From Candidatus Sulfotelmatobacter sp. (GTDB lineage: Bacteria > Acidobacteriota > Terriglobia > Terriglobales > Acidobacteriaceae): a stretch of DNA of 34,225 nucleotides. Position 1 is the first letter of the stretch. The number at the start of each line of letters is the position of its first letter. The stretch spans positions 1 to 34,225 of the forward strand of contig JASHOH010000110.1 of assembly GCA_030041215.1 (NCBI GenBank). The letters run 5' to 3'. The notes under the pieces were generated by a model, which saw nothing but the letters and a program-made list of their open reading frames with translations, had not been told where the DNA came from and made no database searches. Both the position numbers and the translations under genes were made by a program. Shown here piece after piece: positions 1 through 8,025 of the stretch.

Positions 1-205
1 TCAGGAGCGAGTAGGACAATGCAATCGCCGTTGGTTAAACGCAAAATGAACAGCATGGGCCCTTGGTGTTGGAAGTTCGTAATCCCAAACCGGACTCGGT
101 CCCTGAATTTCCGTAAGTAAATATGCTACATCAAAAATCTGAATTGAAATAACTGAAAAGTGCATAAGAAAAGCCGCGGCCGGCTTGGCTATGCGCCAGG
201 AGGCA

Positions 206-1801
206 TTATCCGATTTTTTCGCCAACGGATTTTGCCTGGGTGAAGAGATACAGGTAGTCGGGGCCGCCGGACTTGGAATCCGTTCCCGACATGTTAAAGC
301 CGCCGAAGGGATGGGCTCCCACCATGGCTCCAGTGCATTTGCGATTGAAGTACAGGTTGCCAACGTGGAAGTCACGAATGGCACGATCGATTTTGTCGCG
401 CGACTTGGTGTAGACCGCGCCAGTCAGGCCGAATTCCGTGTCGTTGGCAATCTCAAGCGCATGATCGAACCCCCGCGATTTGATCACCGCGAGGACCGGC
501 CCGAAAATTTCTTCCTGCTCGAGTTTTGATTTCGGCGCGATATCGGCGATCACGGTTGGCTTGATGTAGTAGCCTTCGCCAGCTTCGGTGGCACGCTCAC
601 CGCCAGTGATGAGCCGTCCATCTTTCTTGCCCTGCTCAATGTAACCTAGAACTGTCTTCATCGAGCCTTCGTTGATCACCGCGCCCATGTTGCTGTTTTC
701 GGCGGGATCGCCGACGGTGATTTTTTCCACGCGCGCCTTAAGCTGTTCCAGGAACTTGTCATAGACGCGCTCGTCAACAATGGCGCGGGAGCAGGCCGAG
801 CACTTCTGCCCCTGAAATCCGAATGCAGACTGCGCCACGCCCTCGACGGCGGAATCAATGTCGGCGTCAGCGTCAACAATGATGGCATCTTTGCCGCCCA
901 TTTCGAGAATCGTGCGCTTGATCCAGATCTGGCCGGGAGCCTGCGTCGCGGCGGACCTGTTAATGTGCAGCCCGACTTCACGCGAGCCCGTGAAAGCGAT
1001 ATAGCGAGTCTTCGGATGCGAGACGATTGCGTCACCGAAAGCCGCGCCGGATCCGGGGCAGAAATTAACCACACCTTCCGGCATGCCGGCCTCTTCGAGC
1101 AATTCAACGAACTTCGCAGCAATCGTGGGCGAATCGCTTGATGGCTTGAGAATGACGGTATTGCCGCTGACGATGGAGGCCAGCGTCATTCCGGCCATGA
1201 TGGCGCAGGGAAAGTTCCATGGCGGGATGACCGCGCCCACGCCTAGCGGAATGTACATGAGCGAATCGCGCTCGCCAGGTAGTTGTACGGGTGCTTCGGT
1301 CTTGGCCAGCCGAAGCGCTTCGCGGGCGTAGAACTCGCAGAAGTCGATAGTTTCGGAGATATCGGCGTCAGCCTCGCCCCAGTTCTTGCTGACCTCGAAC
1401 ACCAGCCAGGCCATGAGGTCCATCTTGCGCTGTCGAAGAAGGTCGCCCACGCGGAAGAGAAGGCTGGCACGCTCTTCGACCGAGGTATTTCGCCACGACT
1501 CGAATGTTTTCAGCGCAGCCTGCATTGCGGGTTCGACCTGATCTTTACCAGCTTTCTGATGAATGCCGACGATCTGAGACGGGCGCGACGGATTCAGCGA
1601 TTTGATTTTGTCGGTCGTCTTGACATGCTTGCCGCCGATGATCAGATCGTATTCGCGGCCAAGCTGTCCGCGGACGCGCTCGATTGCGGCGCGCATTTTG
1701 CGGGCATTTTCTTCGTGGCGGAAATCATAAAAAGGCTCGTTAACAAATGGGCCCTGACGCGATGACGCGCGTGGCCGGGCTGGCACTTCAGCGATTGCCA
1801 T
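206..1801 (-). CDS. pruA: L-glutamate gamma-semialdehyde (1-pyrroline-5-carboxylate) dehydrogenase
   Basis: This is an NAD(P)-dependent aldehyde dehydrogenase of about 531 residues. By family it oxidises glutamate semialdehyde to glutamate, the second step of proline breakdown, in the cytoplasm. The aldehyde dehydrogenase marks are visible: the PPWNFP segment (residues 193-198, oxyanion Asn196), the nucleotide-binding FTGSREVG (270-277), the catalytic Glu300 in LEMGGK, and the nucleophile Cys334 in GQKCSACSR. The N-terminal extension and length fit the single-function P5C dehydrogenase (RocA/PruA) rather than a generic aldehyde dehydrogenase. I chose the ATG at 1801 because AGGTG lies just before it. 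The frame stays open upstream to a TTG at 1888, but that extension does not look like protein. No proline dehydrogenase partner is seen in the window. Family sure, substrate fairly sure. Confidence 0.9.
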   Translation of the reverse strand: MAIAEVPARPRASSRQGPFVNEPFYDFRHEENARKMRAAIERVRGQLGREYDLIIGGKHVKTTDKIKSLNPSRPSQIVGIHQKAGKDQVEPAMQAALKTFESWRNTSVEERASLLFRVGDLLRQRKMDLMAWLVFEVSKNWGEADADISETIDFCEFYAREALRLAKTEAPVQLPGERDSLMYIPLGVGAVIPPWNFPCAIMAGMTLASIVSGNTVILKPSSDSPTIAAKFVELLEEAGMPEGVVNFCPGSGAAFGDAIVSHPKTRYIAFTGSREVGLHINRSAATQAPGQIWIKRTILEMGGKDAIIVDADADIDSAVEGVAQSAFGFQGQKCSACSRAIVDERVYDKFLEQLKARVEKITVGDPAENSNMGAVINEGSMKTVLGYIEQGKKDGRLITGGERATEAGEGYYIKPTVIADIAPKSKLEQEEIFGPVLAVIKSRGFDHALEIANDTEFGLTGAVYTKSRDKIDRAIRDFHVGNLYFNRKCTGAMVGAHPFGGFNMSGTDSKSGGPDYLYLFTQAKSVGEKIG

Positions 1802-1987
1802 GTTGCACCTCGAGGGAAGAAGAGAGATTTGATTGCAGATATACGGAACCCTATATTTTAGCGCGGTAAGAAAGAGTTCCGCCTCCAAATTAGAGTCGGT
1901 CCGCGTGGGTTTCGATTCGCGTCAATGCTCCGTAGTGTTAGCAGACGGCTCCGAATTTGTTGTGCCAATGCTGTTCATAATACAGCC

Positions 1988-2483
1988 ATGCGAGCGAAGC
2001 GTTGGGCGTTGCCGCTCATTGGGCTGGCACTTGGGAGGGTCATTGCCCAGGAAACTACTCCTCCGCCCCCCCTCGGCCGCAACCGCGGATGTGATTCGTG
2101 TGCAAATCGGTTACAGCGGGGGACTTTGCGGGGGTGCCTTGGCTTATTGCTCGCAATTAACCACGGTTGAACCGTCATCCATCCTGTCCGAATTCAGTAA
2201 CTCCACGAACACGAAGAGGTTGCCGAACAGGAAAGTGAAACGTGCGATTGCGAAGCGAGAATGGGACGGTCTGGTACGAGCAATCGATACGAAATCCCTG
2301 ATGAGCCTCACGCAAGCGCGCTGCCACGGAGAGATTGACTTGCCTTGCTCGTGGGTGGAAGTGCTATTAAGCGACAAGATAAAAATACGCGTTGTTTACG
2401 ATAATGGAAAACCGCCCGCCCCGGTTGAGGCACTGCTTCGGGGCGTGCCAAGTAACCCCGTGTATTTTCAAGGTCAGCCTTGA
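1988..2483 (+). pseudogene. Small secreted protein, frame broken at a C7 tract
   Basis: The ATG at 1988 opens a good signal peptide (MRAKRWALPLIGLALG, then a VIAQE cleavage-like stretch) followed by TTPPPP. At the seven-C run 2066-2072 this frame goes on to a short, unlikely tail, while a different frame carries a convincing protein body (about 135 residues, starting SAATADVIRVQIGY) up to the TGA at 2481-2483. Dropping one C joins the two exactly as PPPPSAATADVIRV. So the gene is either truly frameshifted, phase-variable, or carries a sequencing or assembly error. The body has several Cys and a KIRVVYDNGKPPAPVEAL stretch that vaguely recalls small DUF6438-like secreted proteins, but I cannot name the family with confidence. 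It is divergent from pruA and convergent with serA. Confidence 0.6.
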
Positions 2484-2509
2484 GCCGAGCATTTGCCCGC
2501 CGTGGCCTG

Positions 2510-4105
2510 CTAGAACAATTTCACCGCTTTAGCCTGGCGGACGGCAGGAATCGCTTCCAATTTTCGCAGCACTTGCTCCGGAACTTGCCCGTCAATGTGC
2601 ACTACCGCGATAGCCTCGCGCGGTTCAGTAGAGGCTTCGCTGCGCCGACCAAGCGAGAAGTCGGCAATATTGATCTCGGCTTCGCCAAGAATCGTTCCTA
2701 CCTTCCCGATGACGCCGGGGACATCGCGGTTGCGTAGGTAGATCAGATCGCGCTCCAATGGAGCTTCGACGTCGATGTCGTCGATGTGCAGAAGGCGGGG
2801 CGCCGTGCCACGCAGGACGGCGCCTTTGACCAGGTGCTCTTCTTTTGAACTCTTCAGAAAAATAGAAAGCACGCTTCCTGCACCTCCGGTTGAAGCTTTG
2901 GCCTTATGCGCCTCGTGCACGCGAAGTCCGCGCGTTTCCGCCAGCGATGCGGCATTCACCAGGTTGGCTTTTTCCTCGAGACTTTGGTTGAGAATGCCTT
3001 TGATCGCGCCATTGCGAATGAGTTCCGTCTTCCAGTCGGCGATATGGCCGCTGTAGCGGAGGGAAATTTCTTCGATCGAGCCCTCCGAAATCTGTGCCAG
3101 AAAAGCGCCCATGCGCTCGGCGAGAATGATGTAAGGCTTCATTTCCGCGTACTCTTCAGCAGAAACTGAGGGCACATTCACAGCATTCTGAATGACCCCG
3201 TGCTTGAGATATTCGCGGACCTGCTGCGCGATCTGTACGCCCACAGCTTCCTGGGCCTCGAAAGTGGAGCCGCCGATGTGAGGCGTGAGGATGACGTTTT
3301 CCATCGTCTGGAGCGGCGAGTTCTTTAGAGGCTCGTTCGTGAACACGTCTAAAGCTGCGGCGGAAATATGCCCTTGTTTCAGCGCATCGGCCAGATCAGC
3401 TTCATTCACCAGTTCTCCGCGAGCACAGTTCACGAGGCGGGCGCCTTTTTTCATTTTGCTGATGGCAGCGGCATTGATCATTCCGGTTGTTTGCGGAGTG
3501 AGGCCGACGTGCAGGGTGATGTAATCGGCTGCCGCATACAGCTCGTCGAGGCCGACGAGGCGAATTCCCTGTTCTTTGGCTACTGCAACTGAAACGAATG
3601 GATCGTGCGCGATAATGTCCATGCCAAAGGCGCGCGTGCGGCGAGCCACTTCCATGCCGATGCGGCCGAGGCCGACAATTCCCAAAGTCTTACCGCGCAA
3701 TTCGGTACCTTGTAGAGATTTCTTTTCCCAGCGGCCGGCGTGCATGAGGGCGTCAGCGCGGCAAAGATGGCGGGCCATGGCCAGCATCATGCCGATGGCG
3801 TGCTCTGCCACGGCCACAGCATTGGCGCCGGGCGTGTTCATGACAGCGATGCCCTGGCGCGTGGCGGCGTCGAGATCGATGTTGTCAACGCCGACGCCGG
3901 CACGGCCGATGACGCGCAGTTTCTTTGCATGTGAGAGGAGGGCCGCGTCAGCCTGCACGGCCGAGCGCACGATCAAAGCGTCGGCAGACTCGATATGCTG
4001 GGCCAAGTTGCCGTCGAGCTGCTCTGCCGTCAGAATAGTCCATCCCGGCTCTTTAAGCTGGTCTAAAGCAGAGGACGATATCTTTTCTGCGATGACAATT
4101 TTCAA
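2510..4105 (-). CDS. serA: D-3-phosphoglycerate dehydrogenase
   Basis: SerA catalyses the NAD-dependent oxidation of 3-phosphoglycerate to 3-phosphohydroxypyruvate, the first step of serine synthesis. The protein shows the NAD-binding GLGRIG (145-150) and the D-2-hydroxyacid dehydrogenase triad Arg229 (CARGE), Glu258 (TNEP) and His276 (TPHIGG). An intervening allosteric-substrate-binding type domain follows, then a C-terminal ACT domain beginning near RDVPGVIGKVG (about 458-531), which in relatives binds serine. At about 531 residues it is the long type. I take the TTG at 4105 as start because the protein then begins MKIVIAEKIS as in relatives and AGGA lies 7 nt upstream. An in-frame extension to 4189 runs into a palindromic repeat and is unlikely to be translated. 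Confidence 0.93.
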   Translation of the reverse strand: MKIVIAEKISSSALDQLKEPGWTILTAEQLDGNLAQHIESADALIVRSAVQADAALLSHAKKLRVIGRAGVGVDNIDLDAATRQGIAVMNTPGANAVAVAEHAIGMMLAMARHLCRADALMHAGRWEKKSLQGTELRGKTLGIVGLGRIGMEVARRTRAFGMDIIAHDPFVSVAVAKEQGIRLVGLDELYAAADYITLHVGLTPQTTGMINAAAISKMKKGARLVNCARGELVNEADLADALKQGHISAAALDVFTNEPLKNSPLQTMENVILTPHIGGSTFEAQEAVGVQIAQQVREYLKHGVIQNAVNVPSVSAEEYAEMKPYIILAERMGAFLAQISEGSIEEISLRYSGHIADWKTELIRNGAIKGILNQSLEEKANLVNAASLAETRGLRVHEAHKAKASTGGAGSVLSIFLKSSKEEHLVKGAVLRGTAPRLLHIDDIDVEAPLERDLIYLRNRDVPGVIGKVGTILGEAEINIADFSLGRRSEASTEPREAIAVVHIDGQVPEQVLRKLEAIPAVRQAKAVKLF

Positions 4106-4133
4106 GCGATGATCCTGGAATTCCGAAATTTTT

Positions 4134-4276
4134 GGTGGTGGTGCAGTTTGATAAGGAAGCGAGCCGGACGCGCGATTGCTGCGGCGCACAGAACGCGTCG
4201 CATCGCGCGGCTCGCCCAGATCCTTCGCTGCGCAAAGGAGGCTTGCTCAGGATGATAACCAAACTGCACCACTACC
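4134..4276. repeat. Nested palindromic element between serA and the TIG lipoprotein gene
   Basis: The outer arms GTGGTGCAGTTTG (4138-4150) and CAAACTGCACCAC (4260-4272) are perfect 13-bp inverted repeats and extend with one mismatch. Inside are a second pair, GCGAGCC (4159-4165) with GGCTCGC (4209-4215), and a third, GCGCGAT (4170-4176) with ATCGCGC (4202-4208). The right half also contains the CAGATCCTTCGCT...CTCAGGATGA motif shared with other repeats in this window (4218-4256). It occupies the common upstream region of two divergent genes, so it may affect their expression. No transposase is present. Confidence 0.7.
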
Positions 4277-4389
4277 TGATTTTCCCTTACAAAACATTGA
4301 CACAAAAATGACAGCAGCCTGACACGTGCGGGCCACTGTTCTCTTACGCTCAACCCAGTTAATGCGTTTGACGCGTAAGGAGAACACTA

Positions 4390-4788
4390 ATGCAGATAAC
4401 AAAGACCATACTTCTAGCTGCGTTGCTGCTGGCCGGAATCGGCTGCGGTTACAGCTCTCATTCCACGACTCCGCCATCGCCCGGCACCATGCCAAATATC
4501 AGCGAACTTTCTCCCAACAATGCGACAGCCGGCAGCACCGGCGTTGTGCTAACGGTGAATGGGACGAACTTTAACAGCAGTGCCACCATCAACTGGAACG
4601 GTACAGCGCTGCCCAAGACTACTTTTGTGACTGCGAACCAGTTGATGACGATGATACCGGATTCAAATATCGCATCCGCCGGAATGGCAACTGTAACCGT
4701 GACCAATCCCGGCACTCCGGGTGGCACCTACGGCGGCGGCACGTCGCCGGAAACGTCGAACAGTGTGACGTTCACCATCAACCAATGA
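4390..4788 (+). CDS. Small lipoprotein-like protein with an IPT/TIG domain
   Basis: A 132-residue exported protein. The N-terminus has a hydrophobic segment ending in LLLAGIGC, a plausible though imperfect lipobox with Cys17 as the lipidation site. After a Ser/Thr/Pro-rich linker comes one immunoglobulin-like IPT/TIG repeat (about residues 36-130), recognised by ISELSPNNATAGSTGVVLTV, NGTNFNSSATINWNG and the closing ATVTVTNP. Such domains are common in secreted acidobacterial proteins and usually mediate binding, but nothing shows a ligand here. The start is well supported by AAGGAG 8 nt before the ATG. It is divergent from serA and convergent with the aminotransferase gene, so it is probably its own transcription unit. 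Confidence 0.8.
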   Translation: MQITKTILLAALLLAGIGCGYSSHSTTPPSPGTMPNISELSPNNATAGSTGVVLTVNGTNFNSSATINWNGTALPKTTFVTANQLMTMIPDSNIASAGMATVTVTNPGTPGGTYGGGTSPETSNSVTFTINQ

Positions 4789-4812
4789 GGAGCGTGCCTG
4801 CGGCGCTCCTCA
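4786..4812. terminator. Hairpin shared by two convergent stop codons
   Basis: TGAGGAGCG (4786-4794) pairs perfectly with CGCTCCTCA (4804-4812) across a 9-nt loop. The left arm contains the TGA of the TIG lipoprotein gene and the right arm contains the TGA of the opposite-strand aminotransferase gene. No long T-run follows on either side, so it may stop or protect both transcripts rather than act as a classic intrinsic terminator. Confidence 0.5.
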
Positions 4813-6003
4813 GGCTTCCACCAGTTGGCGTTTGCCGGATGAAGCGCGCGCGTACACTTCCTGGGCTGCGCGTACCGCAGCGCCGTACTCGACTGGCGTT
4901 CCCGTGCAGCGAGCCAGCACCTGCTCGAGCGCGCCCAGAATGCCGATGGTATCGAGGTAATCGTAATAGCCGATATGGGCGATGCGGAAAATGCGTCCCT
5001 TCATTTCGCCTTGGCCATTGGCGACGACGGCATCAAAGGATTCGCGGAACTCCTTCACGATCTGGCCCGAATCAAGCCCCTGAGGCGAGTCGATCGTCGT
5101 AAGCGCGGCTGCGGGAGAAGCTGAAAACAGCTTGAGGCCCAAAGCACGCACGCCGGCGCGAGTCATCTCGGCGCAGAGTTCGGCGTTGTCGACCAGGACG
5201 GCCCGGCCATTCGCCAAATTACCATTTCCGGCTTGTCGAATGAAGTCCAGCGCCGCGCCCAGAGCGGCGAAAAGCGAAGTTGCGGGAGTATAAGCGGCTT
5301 CGCCTTTGGCCGCTGCTTTGCGTTCCTTACGCAGGTCAAAGTAAAAGCGCGGAGAAGAAGTCGTTTCCATGCGCTGCCAGGCGCGATCGCTCACCGCACA
5401 ATATGCCAGGCCGGGAGGAATCATTAGTGCCTTCTGCGAGCCGCCGATGATCACATCGACTCCCCAGCGATCGACATCGAGATGAGTCGTGCCAAGGCCG
5501 GTGATGGCGTCGACTATGAGCAGGGTGCCATCGCTATTGGCGCGCACAATTTTCGCGATGCCCTCGACGTCGTGGCGCGTACCGGTGGAACTCTCTGTCG
5601 CCTGCACAAACACCGCGCGAACATCGGGCGTGAGCCTGGCGCGAATGTCATCGAGCGAGAACGTTTCGCCGTAGGGCACGCTGAGAACATCCACATTGCA
5701 CTTGAACGCTTTGGTGATGCCGGTCCAGCGTTCGCCAAACTTTCCCGCGCTGAGGACCAGAACCTTGTCGCCGGGCGAGGTGAGATTGGAGACGGAGGCT
5801 TCCATCGCGCCGGTGCCGGAGGAGACCGTGACTATGACGTCATTCTGCGTGCCGATGAATTCTTTCAGTTCAGCCAGCACGCGCGTAAACAGAGCGCGAA
5901 AATCGGCGGTGCGGTGATGCGCGGAAAACGAAGCCATGGCCGCCTGTGCCGCGGGAAGCAGCGGCGTGGGACCGGGTGTGAAAAGACGATTCTTGCGCAG
6001 CAT
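4810..6003 (-). CDS. Class V aminotransferase (serine-pyruvate / alanine-glyoxylate type)
   Basis: A pyridoxal-phosphate enzyme of 397 residues. The opening LFTPGPTPLLP, the SSGTGAMEA phosphate-binding turn (61-69), Asp165 in LLIVDAITG and Lys191 in GGSQKALMIPPGLA (the cofactor lysine) identify the serine-pyruvate/alanine-glyoxylate aminotransferase family. Members swap amino groups among serine, alanine, pyruvate and glyoxylate. In some bacteria and archaea a member replaces SerC in serine synthesis. Its closeness to serA, with only the TIG gene between, makes a role in serine metabolism reasonable, but this is inference. The ATG at 6003 has AGGG about 8 nt upstream. Its stop lies in a hairpin shared with the convergent neighbour. 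Confidence 0.87.
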   Translation of the reverse strand: MLRKNRLFTPGPTPLLPAAQAAMASFSAHHRTADFRALFTRVLAELKEFIGTQNDVIVTVSSGTGAMEASVSNLTSPGDKVLVLSAGKFGERWTGITKAFKCNVDVLSVPYGETFSLDDIRARLTPDVRAVFVQATESSTGTRHDVEGIAKIVRANSDGTLLIVDAITGLGTTHLDVDRWGVDVIIGGSQKALMIPPGLAYCAVSDRAWQRMETTSSPRFYFDLRKERKAAAKGEAAYTPATSLFAALGAALDFIRQAGNGNLANGRAVLVDNAELCAEMTRAGVRALGLKLFSASPAAALTTIDSPQGLDSGQIVKEFRESFDAVVANGQGEMKGRIFRIAHIGYYDYLDTIGILGALEQVLARCTGTPVEYGAAVRAAQEVYARASSGKRQLVEA

Positions 6004-6133
6004 AGGATGACCCTCGCAAGCAGAATAATTGTATTAGTCTACTGGAGTTGCGCTTTTTTGTGCGGTGACTTACATCACAGTAGTTGAAGATGAGTCGACA
6101 CCACCCGGCAAAGGTGGGATTCCTCGCAGCGGC

Positions 6134-6139
6134 TATAAT
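6134..6139 (+). promoter_or_regulatory. -10 box close to the yqeY-like start
   Basis: A perfect TATAAT ends 12 nt before the ATG at 6152. There is no Shine-Dalgarno site between them and no clear -35 box. If transcription starts 6-7 nt downstream, the mRNA leader is only about 6 nt. Confidence 0.5.
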
Positions 6140-6151
6140 CGCGTCATTAGC

Positions 6152-6604
6152 ATGATCGAACAGATTCAGAAAGATATTACCGCGGCCATGAAAGCGCGTG
6201 ATGAGAAACGGCTTTCCACGCTGCGCATGGTCAAGACGGCGCTGAAGAACCGCGAGATCGAGAAGATGGCTCCGCTCGATGAGAAAGAATCGCAGGCCGT
6301 CCTCAGCACATTGATTAAACAGCGCAAGGATTCAATCGAGCAATTCACTAAGGGCGGGCGCCAGGAGATGGCCGATAAAGAAGCCGCCGAAATCACGCTG
6401 ATTGAGACTTATTTGCCCAAAGCCGCCGGCGAAGCTGAAATCATGGCTGGGGTAAAAGCCGTAATCGCGGAAATGACTTCGCCCACCATGAAAGACATGG
6501 GAGCCGTGATGAAGAATGTGATGGCTCGCTTCGCGGCCGCCGGGATGAGAGTGGACGGAAAAGTCGTGAGTGATGCGGTGAAGAGGGAGTTAGCGGGGAA
6601 ATAG
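6152..6604 (+). CDS. GatB/YqeY domain protein
   Basis: A 150-residue, mostly helical protein matching the stand-alone YqeY family, whose fold resembles the tail domain of the GatB amidotransferase subunit. Recognisable stretches are KARDEKRLSTLRMVKTALKN, a VLSTLIKQRKDSIEQF helix, and the C-terminal MKDMGAVMKNVMARF followed by VDGKVVSDAVKREL. The family is thought to be linked to tRNA-dependent amidation, but the biochemical role of the free-standing form is unclear. The frame is open from 6065, but relatives begin at MIEQIQKDI, so I use 6152. It converges with rsmI, whose stop is only 8 nt away. Confidence 0.87.
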   Translation: MIEQIQKDITAAMKARDEKRLSTLRMVKTALKNREIEKMAPLDEKESQAVLSTLIKQRKDSIEQFTKGGRQEMADKEAAEITLIETYLPKAAGEAEIMAGVKAVIAEMTSPTMKDMGAVMKNVMARFAAAGMRVDGKVVSDAVKRELAGK

Positions 6605-6612
6605 TACGTTCT

Positions 6613-7509
6613 TTATTTGCTGCGTTGTAACTCCCGATACGCCTCACTTTTTGAGATTCCACGTTCCTTCGCAAGCTTTTTCAGGGCAGCTTTTTCATCG
6701 ATCTCCTCTTGCACCATGATCTGCTCCAGTCGCTGTCGTACGGGAGCCTGTCCCGACTTAGTTTGAGATTGTGATCCTTCTGCCTTCCCGATCAGCAACG
6801 TGATCTCTCCCTTCACCGTATCACGCGATTTTAGGGTTTCCAGCACTTCTCCAGCCCTGCCGCGCAGAAATTCCTCGTGCAGTTTGGTCACTTCGCGCGC
6901 GATCACAATGTGGCGGTCACTGCCGAGAATGTCGACTATGTCCGCAAGGGTTTCAAGAATTCGGTGCGGAGCTTCATAGAAGACCTCCGTGCGCGGCGAA
7001 GTTTTCACGGACTCCAATGCGGCACGGCGCTCGCGTTGCTTGGAGGGTAGAAAACCGCCGAAGCGAAAGGAGTCGGCAGGGAGTCCGCTGGCCACCAGCG
7101 ATGCGAGAAAAGCCGATGCGCCGGGGATGGGGACAACCGCAATGTGATGGCGGATGGCCAACGAGATGAGACGAAATCCGGGATCGGAAATTCCCGGCAT
7201 GCCCGCGTCGGTGACGAGGGCAATGCTTGCTCCCTCCTGCATCTCTTTTGCGAGTTCGGGCGCGCGAGTCATTTCATTGTGTTCGTGGTAGCTGGTGGTG
7301 CGGGTGGTGATGCCGTAATGGTTGAGCAACTTTTGCGTCTGGCGCGTGTCTTCACAGGCGATCAGGTCGACTTCCTTGAGCACCCGCAGCGCGCGAAGGG
7401 TGATGTCTTCTAAATTCCCGATGGGAGTGGCGACAATGTAGAGCGCCGGGCCTGGCGAGTGAGGGGCCTGCCGCTGGGAGGTCCAGGAAGGCTGGTGCGA
7501 GTCCGTCAT
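6613..7509 (-). CDS. rsmI: 16S rRNA (cytidine1402-2'-O)-methyltransferase
   Basis: RsmI uses S-adenosylmethionine to 2'-O-methylate C1402 in the decoding centre of 16S rRNA. The 298-residue protein has the tetrapyrrole-methylase fold marks: LYIVATPIGNLEDIT, the IACEDTRQTQKLL segment, YHEHNE, VTDAGMPGISDPG and VPIPGASAFLASL. The C-terminus has a helical AALKKLAKERGISKSEAYR tail seen in many RsmI proteins. The first ~20 residues are not conserved, so the true start could be slightly internal. However, a TAGACT -10-like box 6 nt before the ATG at 7509 supports that ATG on a leaderless mRNA. Confidence 0.93.
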   Translation of the reverse strand: MTDSHQPSWTSQRQAPHSPGPALYIVATPIGNLEDITLRALRVLKEVDLIACEDTRQTQKLLNHYGITTRTTSYHEHNEMTRAPELAKEMQEGASIALVTDAGMPGISDPGFRLISLAIRHHIAVVPIPGASAFLASLVASGLPADSFRFGGFLPSKQRERRAALESVKTSPRTEVFYEAPHRILETLADIVDILGSDRHIVIAREVTKLHEEFLRGRAGEVLETLKSRDTVKGEITLLIGKAEGSQSQTKSGQAPVRQRLEQIMVQEEIDEKAALKKLAKERGISKSEAYRELQRSK

Positions 7510-7515
7510 GGGCGG

Positions 7516-7521
7516 AGTCTA
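7516..7521 (-). promoter_or_regulatory. -10 box abutting the rsmI start
   Basis: On the minus strand TAGACT is followed by CCGCCC and then the ATG, a 6-nt gap that would put the transcription start at or next to the start codon. There is no Shine-Dalgarno site. A weak TTCAAC lies 18 nt further upstream. Confidence 0.4.
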
Positions 7522-7619
7522 CCACCAGAGAAGGCTGTTGTTGAACACTATGGAACCGTCGAGCTTCGCTCGACCGGACCGACGCAGCTGTCCTGCAGGA
7601 ACCCTGGGGTGGCGCTCAA

Positions 7620-7649
7620 TTGACGTCGTCGAAGCTGCGCCCCTAGAAT
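7620..7649 (+). promoter_or_regulatory. Sigma-70 type promoter of the FmdB-like gene
   Basis: TTGACG (7620-7625) and TAGAAT (7644-7649) are separated by 18 nt, giving a start near 7656 and a leader of about 28 nt before the ATG at 7684. Upstream lies a small hairpin, GTCGAGC/GCTCGAC (7558-7574). Confidence 0.55.
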
Positions 7650-7683
7650 CAAATGGAAAAGAACATTTTTGGGCCTACAACTC

Positions 7684-8004
7684 ATGCCACTTTACGAGTA
7701 TCAGTGTGAAAAATGCGGTCACCGGTTCGAAAAAATCCAGAAATTTTCTGACAAGCTGATAAAAAAGTGCCCAGAGTGCGGTGGCCCGGTGAAACAACTA
7801 CTTTCTCCGCCAGCGGTCCAGTTCAAAGGCTCGGGGTGGTACGTAACAGACTACGCGAAGAAGTCCGCCGCTTCTTCTTCCAGCGACAGCACAAGCGGGG
7901 ACGCGAAGAAGGAATCCAAAGCGGAGACGCCACCCAAGGAGGGATCCACCAAAGAAAGCGCATCGCACAAGGAGACGCCGAAGAAATACGGAAAGCACAA
8001 GTAA
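7684..8004 (+). CDS. FmdB-family zinc ribbon protein
   Basis: A 106-residue protein. Residues 1-55 form the FmdB/CxxC_CXXC_SSSS zinc ribbon: MPLYEYQCEKCGHRFE, two knuckles YQCEKCG and KKCPECGG, and a hydrophobic GSGWYVTDY close. By family the four Cys bind one zinc, and the domain is regarded as a putative regulatory or nucleic-acid-binding module without proven function. The second half is a low-complexity Ser/Lys/Glu/Thr tail, probably disordered. The frame is open from 7669, but the MPLYEY start is that of the family. It has its own promoter (7620-7649) and converges with the S9 peptidase gene. Confidence 0.85.
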   Translation: MPLYEYQCEKCGHRFEKIQKFSDKLIKKCPECGGPVKQLLSPPAVQFKGSGWYVTDYAKKSAASSSSDSTSGDAKKESKAETPPKEGSTKESASHKETPKKYGKHK

Positions 8005-8025
8005 GGTGACTTTCCCTGGCCTACG

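Noticed and set aside
1..384. Minus-strand open frame at the window start
   Set aside because: It overlaps the end of the pruA gene in another frame and has no protein-like features. 1-205 is treated as non-coding.
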